Positions 43,885 to 56,345 of a stretch of 64,000 nt of DNA are shown one piece after another. Source of the DNA: Talinum fruticosum (Eukaryota; Streptophyta; Magnoliopsida; Caryophyllales; Talinaceae); contig JAITYX010000028.1 of assembly GCA_021018815.1 (NCBI GenBank), positions 3,427,001 to 3,491,000 on the forward strand, written 5' to 3'. Under the pieces are notes generated by a model that ran no database searches, was not told where the DNA came from, and saw only the letters and a list, made by a program, of their open reading frames with translations. A program made the translations under genes and the position numbers. Every line of letters starts with the position of its first letter. Position 1 is the first letter of the stretch.

Positions 43885-46618
43885 TGTGAGACCCGAAATT
43901 TCGAGTAGATTAATTTTATAGTTAAATTAAGCTAAGTATTTGTACGTAATTTATTTTATGTGTTTGTTATGTGCTTGTGTGTTTATATAGCTTATTAGTA
44001 AAGGTAATTGCACGTTCGTCGCTATTAGAGATAGAATCCCGGGCAAACTTATGCTTAAAAAAAATAATACACGTTTAATTGTGGGGAGGATTAGTGTGCT
44101 TGCTGCAGCGAGTGCTGGCTGCACCTAATGAAACCACCGAAAAGGGAAAGAGAGGAGGAGAGGAAAAGGAAAGAAGGGGAGGGGAGACTGAACAAAATCG
44201 GGAACCGAGAGAGAGAGAGAAACCGAGCGGGACAGATAGACCGGGACCGATAGGGAAAGTGAAGGCCAGGAAGAGAGGCCGGGGATCGGCGAGCGGCGCG
44301 AAGCGGCCGACGAGTGCGAGGAAACGGTCGGACGCGAAAGAGGGCGAAGTCGAGGCCAAGAAAAGGGAAGCGAACGCGAGGGCCGAGGGAGGCAGCCGGT
44401 GAACGCGGGACCGCGACCGGCGACGGTATCGAGCGCAGAGGAGGGCGGCGGAAACCGAGGCTAGCGAGCAGGGAAAAGGAACCAAAGAAGGAACTGAATC
44501 GGGGAGCTCGAATCTCGGAAAACCAGCAAACCTTCAATCCCCGAATCGAGGTGGGTAGCCTTACACTCTAAACTATTAGTAATTTCGAAACCCAAATGAG
44601 TTTGTTGTGATTATTGAATGTATATGTGATAGAACGAAGCTAGGAAACTGTTAGAACTGAAGCAGAGTTATGAGTAAATCGAATGGAATTATTGAGTCTA
44701 AATCGAAACTGGGAGGAGCTTAGTAGTTAGTAAGGGCTGAGATGAGATGCTGAAAATATTAGGTCTGTGTAGGTATAAAGAATATGGTGACGATCTCAAA
44801 TGGCATTTAGGGACAAGAAGCGGTAAATTGGGAGTAAATTGCGAATCGATGTTTCGGTTAAACCATAGAGACTTCCTAAGTTCTTGCACTCGGAAGATAA
44901 CGATGCGTATTGGGAAATAATGATTTGAGTATAAAGGAGGGACATGACTTCATCTTGATTAAGGCATAATTGAGGTAGAGAAATAGCGAGTTGGGAATTC
45001 TACGGTTAAAACGAGTTTAGAATGTATCTCGATCTTTCGGATGAAATCAAGTTTGAAGTTAAGCACAGCAAAAGGGACTTAAGCGATAAAGTGAGAGCAA
45101 GAGTCGTGTGGCTGAATACGGGTAAAAGAAGTTGAGTTATAAAGTAGAAGCGTAAAATGAGTAAGTGAGGCAAAAGGCAATGAATTATGACGAATTTGAA
45201 ACGTAACTTAAGTGATACGTACTTGTGGTTATTGTGGCTCGGAAAATGGAGATAATCGTATTAAATTGATGAATTGAGAAAGGCATAGTTGGAAAAGAGT
45301 TGGGAATGATTGCTTGCATTGAATGGTGACTATTCGTGCTATGTGTTTGCTTTATGTGATGCTCAAAAGTAGTTTCGAAAGAAGTTTTGTGTTTTACGTG
45401 AAATGACCCTTGAATGCGATTTCTGTGAAATGTCTTTCAAACGTGATTATGTTCTAAAGAAGCAAATCTGATTTGAGAAAGTGAATTTATAAGGGTGACA
45501 CGTGGCGTCATGCCTTTGCTGATACTAAATCGATTGAGAAAGTTGTGAGGTGAACGTGATGAATGAATATGTGCAAATTGTTTTGAATCGATCGGCTACG
45601 GATCGTTTAGCATACCGAAGGGTTTGAACTGGGTAACGCCCAGCTAGAGACTTCGAGGGAAGGACAGGGGTCCTGCAGAGGCGGGATGCCCGCTCCGAGA
45701 CTTCATGAAAATTGGTCCCGGGAGCCTTTTTGTCGGGGTTGCGCCCTGAATTAAAGAAGTGCTAGTTCGAGTCCTAAGAAGGCCTAGAATGTTGATTCAA
45801 CCCCAAAAGAATTGTTCATGTATGTGAAATCGTGCTTTTAAATGATTAAAAGAGTTATGATCTTTCCACTCGCAAGTGATTTTATTGAGAGTACATAGAT
45901 TTGTATTACATTATTATGCTTTCGCAGATTTCATTATTATGAGTGTTATGTATAAAAATTTCCATTTTAAGGATGTAAGACTCAGGTGAGCCCCGTGGTT
46001 TATTGCTCACCCCCACAAATCCCCCTCTTTCCTCCTAGTTGCAGGTACCCCCGAGGCGAATGGCTGGAATGCTTGTCTTTGGTGGCGATTACTGACTGCA
46101 GTCAAGTCTATGTGTTTCATGTTTAGTATATTGTATCTATTCGGCTACTTATGTAAATAGACGAGTAATGTATTGTAAGTTAGATATATGTATGGAGACC
46201 GAACTAGTAGCTCTAGCAAGCCGGAGATCTCCTTTCTCTGGCAATTTTGATCTTAAGTGGTTGTAAATCTAGTTTTCCTAAGTTCATGACTTGGATTGTA
46301 AACTAGTTCGCAATGTAAGCTTTGTGGTTGTGAATATACTCCGGCGTGTGGCCGTTGAGCTGTGTACTCCGAGCATGTGGCTCGTTGAGTTTTATTGTGA
46401 CTTTTATGCAGGTTTTAAGGCTTTTAGCCTATGGGTTGGACCATAGTTCAAACAGAACTCTGCTGAAATTTTTAGGAAACTTCTAACCTTTGGGTAGAAT
46501 TTCATTTTATACCCTTAAGTTGGATTAAGATAGCAAAGTCAACACTGAGTGAGCCTTGGGAGTTCCTTTGAGGAACTCGGCGGTGTAATACTCCTAGGGT
46601 GGGTTTTGGGGTGTTACA
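43885..46618 (+). mobile_element. Solo LTR J, gypsy-type, 2734 bp
   Basis: Begins TGTGAGACCC and ends GGGTGTTACA (8 of 10 inverted match). ATGAC flanks both sides (43880-43884 and 46619-46623), a perfect 5-base duplication. Removing it restores continuous leader sequence of element I. It has a GA/GC-rich section (44130-44520) and a GTGAGCCCCG-type block near 45975 like the GAGCTCCGGCTCAC block of G. ORFs in the GC-rich part are open in several frames at once, a composition effect. No coding capacity. Confidence 0.87.
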
Positions 46619-46742
46619 ATGACCCTTCGGGCTGACCGGGGTGACCAGCGCCGACTAAGCGCGACGACCGGTGGCTACCCGAAATCTAGACTGCCTAGAA
46701 TAAGGAATTTTTAGGATGACTAATAAATGCAATTAGTGGATC
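46619..46742 (-). other. Leader of gypsy element I between solo LTRs J and K
   Basis: 124 bp of non-coding leader, partly GC-rich (GACCGGGGTGACC, GCGCGACGACC). Confidence 0.6.
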
Positions 46743-49052
46743 TGTTAAGTCGTATGTTATACGTATTTTTAGTAGTTATTTAGTTTATATTATATAGTTT
46801 ATTTTATCTAAATTATCCTATTTTGTTTATTTTTAGGTAATTGACGAATAAAGTGGGAAGAGAAGAAAAGTCGTTAAAAGTGGATTTTTACCTACGGACA
46901 AGCATCCAAGAAAATATATGAAGTCGATCCATAAATATAATATGTCATAAAATATTTATTTTATGATATTATATTTTAGGAAATCCTAATTGGAATAGAA
47001 AAGGAAACATAGAAGAGAAGAAAGAGAAATAAACCCTAACTCCTTCACCCTATATATACTACTTATTATCATCATGGAGAGGGAATACGAAGGAAGCGAC
47101 CCACTACACAATCACCACCTCTTTCCTCTGCTGTCCACGGCACCCACACATCCCAGCCACACACCCGCTCGCACCACCTACCGCTGCTGCTCCTGGCTGC
47201 TGCCGCTGCTCTCTCTCACCTGCACCGCATCTGCTGCTGCTGCTGTCCGCTCCCAGCCAGCCACAATCCATCATCATCTTCTTTATCTTTCCGAGGCAAA
47301 GAAACTAATATCGATAGTATAATTTAGTTTTGTAATTTTTACTAGAAAAGATTGAATTTTTATTGTTAAATTAATATTAAAGATGCTAGTTTTATTTAGT
47401 TACATGTTTTAAATTACATTATGTGTGAGTAGTTTTCTTATACTTAGTATAATCTACTTGAAGCCATGTTAAATTATTTATTTTGAAATAAAGTTTCGAT
47501 TTTTATTGTCTTATTGATTCGATCTATGATTCTATGATAATTTGTGTTTAATGTTTATGAGTTTATGTCTAATTAATTAGAGTGCACGCTATTTAGTTTT
47601 ATATAAATTCATATAATAGTTTAAAGGGTTTAAGTACGTAATTGCTTGATCTTTTAGACATAAGTATCACCCTAGTTAATCATGGATGGCTCATACCCAT
47701 CTCTTTTAATTAGGAAATTATCATAGATCCTTCTTAAATCAATTTGCTATTAGATTGGTTATTAGGTGCTAGATGATGTTTTTCTAGTACTTCATGCTCT
47801 AATTTGATTAAATTCTAGTGCTACTGCTAGGGTTATCAATATTAGTAGGGCTTATATTAGGGTTAGGCCTAAGTAAACTAATATCTAAGGAAAAACGGGA
47901 AAGATCCGCTAGTGGTTGTCTTCTACGGTTTAGCTCATGGGTAGATCAATTTGTATGTTAATGATAAATAATAATTTGCATGGTGGATATAGATTATACT
48001 AATTGTTTTTATAAATTTGCTATCTTTGATAATTATTTATTTGCTTTTAGTTATTTTCTTGAGTTTATTAATTTTTATTTATAAAGTTATAGTCTTTTAT
48101 TATCAATTTCATTAAAACCCTCCTAAAGATCAGTATTTTAGGATAGTTTTAGGAATTTTATTTTAATTTAAATTTGAGACTTTATATATTTTAATTTTTA
48201 GAATTAATTTTCTGTTAGTTTTTATTTTTTTGAGTCAGTTTGTTAGAAATTAGTTTAAAAATAGTTTCTTTTGTTATTTTTTGTGTTTTATTTTCTTTTA
48301 GAGTTTAGATAGAGTCCTAATTTTCTGTGGTTAAGTTTTAGAATTTTTGGAATTAATTTGATATTTTTTCAGATTTAATTCTTGAATTTAATTACTGCAG
48401 ATTTTTAATAAAATAAATTCGTCAATTCGATTTTTAATTTTATTTTTTATTTTTTGGGTCTGGTTAGGTTTAGAAAATTAGTATTATTATTCTAGGTAAT
48501 TTTAGTATTTATTTTCGTAATTATTTTAGTGCAGAATTTTACTTATTTAATTTTCTGTTTTAGAATTTATTTATTTTCTGCTTTAGTTTTCTGTTTTAAT
48601 TATTTTGAAAAAATTATAAAAAAATATTCCTGGGTTATTATAAAATTTATATTCTGTCTGGGATATTTATTTATATTATTAGATAATGTTCTGTTATTTT
48701 TAGTTATTTAATTCTGAATTATTCTATGTTTTAATTTTCTATTTAAGTTTTTATTTGGTTTTCTGTTTTGATTTTTTCAGAATTAATTAGGATAGTTTTG
48801 TTAAATTTAGATTATTAGAATAATAGTGCATAATCTCAGAAGTTTTTCTTAGAAAAAATTTAGAAATTTAGTAGTTAATTTGATTTGTTTGAATTTTACA
48901 AGGAAAATAACTAGAATAGTTAGTTTAATTAGATAGAAAGTTTGATTTTTACGAGTATCTTTCCTCGGGATTCGATCCGTACTTGCCCTTGCTATATTGT
49001 TTATTACAAACCTAAGTAGTGGTTTAATTTGTTGCTGTACGACAAGCTAACA
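46743..49052 (+). mobile_element. Probable solo LTR K, 2310 bp
   Basis: Ends TGTTAAG and CTAACA are inverted repeats of 5-6 bases. Flanks TGGATC (46737-46742) and TGGACC (49053-49058) agree at five of six bases. A TATA box (CCTATATATAC) is at about 47049, followed by a CT-rich, GC-richer stretch and then about 1.6 kb of very T-rich sequence. The end (TCGGGATTCGATCCGTACTT, then GTTGCTGTACGAC) resembles U5 ends of gypsy LTRs. No coding region. Confidence 0.6.
47330..48960. repeat. T-rich tract in solo LTR K
   Basis: Strong strand asymmetry: the plus strand is dominated by T, with many TTTTA/ATTTT words and few G or C. Short ORFs here are low-complexity and not real. Confidence 0.7.
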
Positions 49053-49626
49053 TGGACCGACCTAAAAGAGAAAGGTAATTTTGGACTTTTGGCTAAAAAT
49101 GCACATAATGGACCGACTCAAAGACATTAATTATGGTATTTTATTTTCACTTATGCAAGGGTTAATCAGAACTCCTAACCTAACCTAAAGGCTCACAAGT
49201 GGAAGATTAAATATAAAAATAACCGCATTCATCCAAGTATGCAAATCAAGAGAAAGGAACCACCTAAACAACCAAGGGTCTATAATCAAAAGAGGGATCA
49301 ATCTGGGTAGGATACATGGTGTTTCATATTCCGAGCATTTAGTCATCCAGGGGTGCACGATAGGAAAAGTATGAATCCTCGGTGCCTCTTGGTAAACCAA
49401 GGAGAGTGTGCTATGAGGGAAGAGGTACCACCTCCTTAACAATCATGCCTAGTTAGGCCCTTCTCGGTTAGTAGTTCGAACTTCTTCTAAAATTGTTCTT
49501 CAAGGTAAAGCCTAAAGGTCAAAATTAAAAAGCAAATATAGTCGAGGTTGCCTAAATGCAGGATGCCTAATGCAAACACATTACGAAAACTCAACTTTCA
49601 AGTCTCACCGTCCTAATAAGTGATAA
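49053..49626 (-). other. Leader of gypsy element I next to the primer-binding site
   Basis: Aligns in part with the L leader (54024 onward). It contains one uninterrupted minus-strand ORF of 85 codons (49185-49442) with a hydrophobic C-terminal half. L has no matching intact ORF, so coding status is unknown. Confidence 0.5.
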
Positions 49627-49644
49627 TCCCTAGTGAAGTCACCA
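49627..49644 (-). other. Primer-binding site of gypsy element I
   Basis: The minus strand reads TGGTGACTTCACTAGGGA. Tat/Ogre-type elements carry TGGCGACTCCACTGGGGA-like sites here; 15 of 18 bases agree with that form, which I recall rather than computed. Confidence 0.6.
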
Positions 49645-50180
49645 CTATAGGAACCACGGACCCGTCCAAAACCAAACTAGGCGTGAGCTTTCCCACAAAT
49701 TTGTGGGATTTTCTCTTTTATTTCAGATGGAAATGGATTTTTAAAGGTGATAGTTTTTGAAAGTCGGGATGTATCTCCTATCAAGATTCTTGATTTTTAT
49801 ATTATGATTTGATATTATTTAGACTAAGGTGAATAGCAATTTTATTAATCATTTTTAGAAACTTCGGGATATTATTTCAAAAGTAATATAAAACAAATCG
49901 GAATTAATTTAGTTCTTCCATAGGGCTTTTGGGCTGAACCATTGTGAAAACACCGGCTTGGACTGAAGGCCTACACCTTGACCATCCGGCGCCGAGACAG
50001 AGCGGTGCCATATGGTTCACGGCGCAGGCCATGGGCCCCTACGAGCCAGTGCCATATAGTTCACGGCGCCGGACAGAGCCAATGTGGTACAGTATGGGAA
50101 AACCAAGCTTGAAAGAGGTTTAAAATTCACTCCATCGGTGTAGAACAGAAAATCCAAATTCAAGGGCGAAGGTATGGATC
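49645..50180 (-). mobile_element. Partial 5' LTR of gypsy element I
   Basis: LTR end next to the primer-binding site, truncated at 50180 by D. It contains a duplicated GC-rich motif (GTGCCATATGGTTCACGGCG near 50006 and GTGCCATATAGTTCACGGCG near 50049). Part of it (around 49850-49890) resembles 56640-56690 in the foreign block inside L. Confidence 0.6.
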
Positions 50181-52475
50181 AAATCAAGCACTTTTGAGGT
50201 AGAAACAGTTATGAATGGTTTAAATGAAGACCTAACTTGTTTCCCTTTAGTACATGTATCACAAATTTTATCATTCTTAAATTTACACTTAGGGAGTCCT
50301 CGGACTAGTCGTTGTGAAGCTAGTTTCTTAATTGTATATATGCTAATATGTCCTAACCTACAATGTCATGTCCTTGATTCAAGCATTAACGAAGCTTTTA
50401 AATAGGACAAGTTCTTAGTAGAATCGGTAAGAGCGATGATAAAAATGTTACCCGACCTCGGACCGGAGAGCTTTGTATTATTTGAAGTAGCATCGGTTAT
50501 GAAGCAATTAGCTTACCTCTTATCCATTGTCACACAATTGGGAGATACTCGGAAGGTCTGTACTTGAGCCCTTGACTAGGCGAGACTAGCCTGACCGAGT
50601 TGTAACTATGACTAACTTTTCCAATACCTATAATATTTCCCTTACTCGTTGTCTCCAAAGGTTGCCTTCCCTCCTTTCATCTTTTCTAGTTTAGAAAAGA
50701 GCCTTGAATATCCGTACATGTTCCTAGAGCATCTCGCTGTCGAGATACCAGCTTGCTTTTCTTCTTTGGCTAAGGTGCCTGTCAAAAGCAAACACACTAA
50801 CCTTTCTCACTTCCTCTTACAAACCTAGTAACTATCCTTACTGAGGTCAATTTTTGAGGAAGAGCACTTTAGGGAACAAAGATTTGAATTACTTTGGGTT
50901 TTGTCTCGATTTTGACCCTTCTCGTTAGGAGATTGAATCTCCCTTTTGTGAAAAACTTTCTTTTGTTAAAAGACTGAGGAGACTTCTTTTAGGAGATAGT
51001 ATTGTGCTCATTTGCTTTCTTCTTTGGATGATTAGGACCATGCTCAGCTTTTCTAAAAGACTCTTGTAGGGGTTATCCTACTTTTCGAGTTAAATCCAAG
51101 TCCCCCTTTTCGATAAGAAACACACCGAGAAGCAAGAAGCATGTCAAGGTTTTTCTAACCTTGAGTGTGTTTAAAAAAAAATTGAGATTGTGTGATCTTT
51201 TTTTAAGTTTCCCATTCTCAATTCCGAGGCATTCAAACTCTATCTCACTATCTTGAGAACTAGTCTTAAGTACCTTAATGCTCGAGCCTTAGTTTTTCTA
51301 AATCATTTTTTAAAACCTTGTTCTCATATTTTAAAGACTCGTGTTTTCTTTAAATAAGGAAGAATCAGAATTAGACTTTTCCTCTAAGGTAAAAACATAT
51401 CTAGCTACATCATTCTTAGAGAACTTGATGATATAGTTGATTATTTCATGAGGATGAGTTTCGTTAGTCTCGGTTGTTTCTTGTTCTAACTCATATTCAG
51501 CTTATGAGTCCTTTAAGGCCATGAGACACTTTGACTCATCTTTAGTGTCATCATCATCATCTTACTCTCCATCACTCGGGGTTACCGTTATTGCCTTCTT
51601 TTTCTTGCTATCTTTCTTTCTTTTTACGCAATCCTTTACGATGTGTTCCTTGCTTTCATCTTCAAAGCAACTGGTGTTCTTCGTTAAAAAAGAACTTGAA
51701 GGGGATAAGAATTTACCTTTCTTCTCCTTTTTTTTTATAGATCTTATGTTTAGGCTTCTTCAGCCACTTCTTATACTTGCATCATTCGTTTGACCGAAGT
51801 TCCGTGGGATGTTCTTCCTTTTCGAGGTGTAACTCATGGGTAAGATGCTTCCTAGTGAGTTCATCGGGTGTAAGCTTGGTGAGGTATTGGGCCTCCTTGA
51901 TCACTGTCACCTTCAGACCCCATCTCTTTTATGGAAGAGTTCTCGAAGCTTTATGACCACTTCTTCATTAGACATCTTCTTTCTAAGTGATTTGAGATTG
52001 TTGACAATCTTAGTGAAGTAAATGTACATTTGAGTTATGTTCTCATCGGTCTCCATTTTGCACACTTCATACTTAAGTAAGTATTGACTTAGCCTCGCTT
52101 GCCTCACTTAACTTGTGCCTTCATAGGTGGGACGACAGTGTCCCACATCTCTTTAGTAGTATCACAGGTTAATACTTTGTTGTATTATAAGGCATTCACA
52201 GCACACATTAAGATGTTGATGGCTTTAAAGTTCTTTATTTGGTTTTCGTTTTTTTTTTCCGTTGTGAATTCTAACTTCATCTTTGCCACTTGTCTTAGTG
52301 CGAACTTGCTTGGTAGGAACATAGTTTCCATTGGAGATGACTTCCTAGACCTCTTGATCGTAGTTTGAATGAAGAATTCTATAAGCTTCTTCAAGTGAGC
52401 GAAGTTGGACCCTTTGAACATGGGTGGCCCGGTGAATGACCTTTCTTCATCAAACTCTCCATTGTTTAGAGCCAT
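50181..52475 (-). pseudogene. gag and partial integrase of element D
   Basis: ATG at 52475 (MALNNGEFDEERSF), then KGSNFAHLKKLIEFF; KAINILMCAVN near 52190; gag helices at 51913-52107 (ARLSQYLLKYEVCKM). The zinc knuckle near 51635-51675 reads CFEDESKEHIVKDC, second Cys lost. The pre-integrase zinc finger is at about 50260-50400, degraded. Multiple frameshifts. Confidence 0.8.
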
Positions 52476-52530
52476 GTGATCTTTAGACCTTGGATTGTTA
52501 GATCCTCTTGTGAAAGGTTAGGCTCGATAT

Positions 52531-52543
52531 CAATCAATGGTTT
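52531..52543 (-). other. Primer-binding site of element D
   Basis: The minus strand reads TTGATATCGAGCC, a decayed initiator tRNA-Met site with the same CAGAG to CGAG change as C. Confidence 0.6.
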
Positions 52544-52544
52544 A

Positions 52545-54014
52545 AAATAGAGAGTTTAAGTTACTCTAGAGGGGGTGAATAGGGTGTGATGAGGAAATAA
52601 CCGTAGAATTTGAAAATCTTTGTGAAATTTAGAACTTAGAAAGTTGAGTTGAGTCTAGATTGGACTCGAGATAGAGTTAAAAACATATTTTTTACATGGA
52701 AACCCTCATGGGACAGGAAACCACAAACATTGTCAATCCGGACACTAAGTGAAATCCACTATTTTGACTCCACAAAATACAATGGATTGACTCTAAGAAT
52801 TGTTCCCTACGAAAATTGAAATACAAGTTATTCCTACGCACAAAATTTACCTTATCTTTTCCACTACTTTCAAAATGATATAACCCTTACAGTTTGGGAA
52901 AATTGAGCTGATTTACCCTTACAGCTAAGTCAAGGGAAGAAGTAGAAAAGTGTATAAGAGAGTAAAATAATTACAAGACTTTTCTTTACAACTCGGAGAG
53001 TTAAAGTTCTATGTACAAGAGTTTTATGCTAGAAGTGAATGTGTAACAGTTCAGAATTTTTTCCAGCAACCTTGTAAGTCTTGTAGCAAAGCTTTAATTT
53101 ATAGGTAGCACGGTAGAAATTCGTTGTGGCTCTAGCTTTATCTTCCGGATCAATTATCCATTACAATAGATAGTCCGAGTCCTTTGAAAATGAACCGTTA
53201 TGGTTGTATCCGTTGAGTATTGTTTCTAGCATTCAAATATAGTCCTACCCACTTGTTGTATTTGAAAACCATAGTAGATTAGAGTCAAAGACTGAAGTTT
53301 ACCAAAAATGGAAACAAACATTCTTAATACGAGTGTCTCGATCTGTCGAGAAATAGTGCTTTTATGTTTGCTTGTCTTGATAACTATAAGAAGTCGATTG
53401 TTTTTGCTTTTAACTTGAGATTAATCAACTTTAATAAGCAGCAAAAACAAAAAACAAATGGTACTCAAAGTATATAAATACTTTGGTCCAAAAGTTGGAT
53501 TAGGATAAGTCTAAATAAAATGTTTAATGACTTATTATCCTTAATCTATTGAAATGAAATTTTCAAGTCTAATATTGAATAAATTCTAATTCCATTTATG
53601 TCTATACACAAATAATAAATAAGATAGAGTTGAGTTTAAGAGTTATGTAGACATAATTTAGCGTTTTCCAACTTAATTAATTTCAAATAAATAAATATGG
53701 CTATTTTAGAATTAATATAGGTAATTTTTCTTTGAAAATTGAAACAAGCCAATTAAAAAGATAAGTTTAGTACGTGAAATTATTTAGGCAAATTTTTTGC
53801 CGGATGCCCTGATCCGAGTACTCATTCAATTCTCTCGTAAATGTTTCTCGATGGGTCGGACATAAGTGATAGCTAATTTCGAAGACTTAGAAAGATATGT
53901 TTTATAAAGCTTTATAGTCTTTGATGATTGTGTATGAATATCTAAGTTTTGGAGAGATGTTCTGAATTCGAAATCACAAAGAGGGATTACTTCATTCCTA
54001 AGTCCTTCGGTTCA
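52545..54014 (-). mobile_element. 5' LTR of element D
   Basis: 1470 bp, homologous to the other family LTRs; inner end CAATGG where TGAAGG is expected, outer end GGTTCA. The TATA region near 53093-53104 reads TTAATTTATAGG on the plus strand. The most diverged LTR of the set. Confidence 0.8.
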
Positions 54015-54339
54015 ATAAATAATCCTTTCATGTATGTAAAAATAAAACATAATAATAAATCTTCTTGAGTCAGTTCATTTTGTGCATTTTAGCCAAAGTA
54101 AATGTTTTCCTTTCTCCTTATGGTTAAATTTGCATTTTTCGAGGCAATTCATTTTTTTTTCAGTCTCGGTAAAAAAAGTGTAAAAAGCAAGCAAAATCCG
54201 ATGGGCTCGGTCCGATGCCAACCAACCATCTATTTCTTAGGTTAGGTTTTGTCCGCTAGACTCATTCCTATTTCATTAGGTTGCAGGTCAAAATTTTTGT
54301 TTTCTGCATTTTCTTCACATAATTGCATTTTTTCATGAT

Positions 54340-54625
54340 TGCTTTTTAGCCAAATTGAATTTATCTCAATTACGGTGTGTCCATTTTTGCATTTTTAGCC
54401 CGTTAACATTCATCTCAATTAACTTATGTGCATTTTTCATTTTTTGCATTTTAAAATTCATCTCAATTAAGGTGAGTCCATCTTTTCATTTTTAGCCAAA
54501 TTAAAATTCATCTCAATTAATGTATGTTCATTGTTTCATTTTAGCAAATTAGAATTCATCTCAATTAAAATAAGTTAAGTTTTGCATTTTCAGCCCAATA
54601 AAATTAATCTCAACATGGGAAAGTT
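54340..54625 (+). repeat. ~61-bp tandem repeat in the leader of element L
   Basis: Four to five units sharing AATTCATCTCAATTAA and a following CATTTTTAGCCAAATT. It is the reverse complement of the I array and has the same orientation relative to gag. Confidence 0.85.
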
Positions 54626-54899
54626 CATTGTCACATTCTTTCTCATTTATGTCGTTCAACTTCTGCATAAAATGCATTTGTCATTTTTGAATTTTAGTTG
54701 ATCCATATTTTTATATTTATCCAAACATAAAGGGCATACTTGTCCTTTTCCTTTTCTAGAATTGGTCTTTATTTCCTCGGGTCTAGCACTTGAGTTCCTT
54801 CTCCCCAAAAGCAAGTTTTCTCTAGCTGGTCTTAAGCACTTATATTTTGGGGCTGCAAAATAGATGAGCCTTCCGCAACTGGTATCGTTTGAACCCCGA

Positions 54900-56345
54900 G
54901 TACTAAATGGTTAGAACGATTGGGTAAAGAGTCCATTCAACACCATTACGTTCAAATGCCGTCACGATTAATTCCGGTGTGGCCAACATTGGTGAACTTA
55001 ACACTCGGTACATTTTACACCGATTCGATCAACACCTACCCATCGTCAATAGACAATATCGAAAAGCATTCCCCTCTAATGGCTGATGAACCAAAGCCAT
55101 ATCCGATTGTGTCCTAATCAATGAATCTTTTACGAAGATGGAAGCTAGAATCGAGGCTCCGGAGAAAAGATTGAGTCAATTTATGAAATTCTCACTCTTA
55201 TTCTCTAAACCTTGAAGAAGAATGATGAAAGAAAGGATAGAGAGGAAGAAGAGGCCCAAGCTCAACCTCCACCTCTATCTCATTCTAAGCCACAACCTCT
55301 CGTCCTAACCTTGACCTAATCCATGCATAGATCAAATAGAGAAGATATTACAAGAGTCCTTCATGTTTAAAAGCCATCATAATGACCTTGTAAGAGTCAC
55401 GTCAATCTCGAAAAGAAAACCGCCTCCTAAGCTCACTATGTTTGACACTAAATTTACTCGCTTTTGAAATCCCCATCATCATGTACGAAATTTTATAGGA
55501 GCAATGTTTCGAAAAATGTATCAGAAGACACATACCATATAATCTTCCTATAGCACATTTGATAAGGATGTTATGAAATGGTATAACGTTGTTGACCGAT
55601 TCCAGGTCACAAATTCGATAGATCTTTGTAAGGAGTTTCAACTTCAATACTCCTAAAACACAAACATACCTGTTATTCTTTGAGACTTGGAGTTTATTAA
55701 ACAAGAAGACATGGAAAGTTTTACCGACTTCATCACTCATTGGAGATTAAAGATTGCCTATATGGGAGATAATCCCTCCGAAAAGGATCAAGTATGAATT
55801 ATTGTTAAGAATATACGACCAACTTATATTCAACACTTGATGTTCTCACCTTTCATGAGCTTCAGTATCCTTAGAAATGCTTGGTATGCTAATAGAAGAA
55901 GAATTGTCAAACACGACCATAAAACTCATGGAAAACTACGAAGTAGTTATCAAAACAAGGACAAAAAGAGTTCTAATACTAGTACTACTAGTAAGGGTGT
56001 AGATATCAATGCCCTAAATAGATATACTGACTACACTCTAATGAACACTACTTATGTCCAAGCACTAGATCGCCTTCTCTCCAAAGGAAAGATTGAACTT
56101 CGCCTATTAGAGCGGAATTAGAAAAACCGTCAAATAGTCCAAAAATTGGGATGCGAGAAAAGTTTTCAAATACCATCATGCACGAGGACACGATACTTAA
56201 CAAGGTTGGACCTTTAAGAATAAGCTAGAAAGTATGTTCAATAATGGACAACTTCCTTTAGCTAAAGTTGCTCATAAACCAAACAACAATAAAAACCCAT
56301 TCAGCGGAACTGTAGCTATTTTTTCTAAACCTATTTTATGTTAGT
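54900..56345 (+). pseudogene. gag of gypsy element L
   Basis: Plus-strand capsid-type gag in several frames: LMADEPKPYPIVS near 55080-55117, a Pro/Glu-rich stretch near 55250-55310, VMKWYNVVDRFQVTN-like sequence near 55572, KQEDMESFTDFITHWRLK at about 55695-55750, SEKDQV and VKNIRPTYIQHL near 55780-55840. Then KGVDINALNRYTDYTLMNTTY at 55996-56058. The C-terminal YHHARGHDT and LESMFNNGQLPLA (56170-56270) form the Cys-His-type end usual for Tat gag. The start is not certain; 54920 opens a 65-codon frame. Confidence 0.7.

Larger units (their letters stand above)
39137..50180 (-). mobile_element. Tat-type gypsy element I (5' part, with two solo LTR insertions)
   Basis: Minus-strand order: partial LTR (49645-50180), primer-binding site, leader (with K and J inserted), 61-bp tandem repeats, gag, protease region, RT, RNase H, second RNase H, start of integrase. 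Cut at 39137 by copia fragment H and at 50180 by D. Same family as L (54015 onward). Confidence 0.8.
50181..54014 (-). mobile_element. Truncated SIRE-like copia element D (5' half)
   Basis: 5' LTR, primer-binding site, gag and the first part of integrase only. RT, RNase H, ORF3 and the 3' LTR are missing. The break at about 50181 lies in the integrase core, next to gypsy LTR sequence of I. Confidence 0.82.

Noticed and set aside
44075..44571. Overlapping long ORFs on both strands in a GC-rich segment, up to 148 codons
   Set aside because: Open in several frames at once, Arg/Ser/Pro- or Arg/Glu-rich, and inside solo LTR J; a composition effect, not a host gene.
47074..47322. 82-codon plus-strand ORF
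   Set aside because: Cys/Ser/Pro-rich reading just after the TATA box of solo LTR K, no conserved motif; probably transcribed LTR leader.
55402..55740. 112-codon minus-strand ORF
   Set aside because: Shadow of gag of element L on the other strand.
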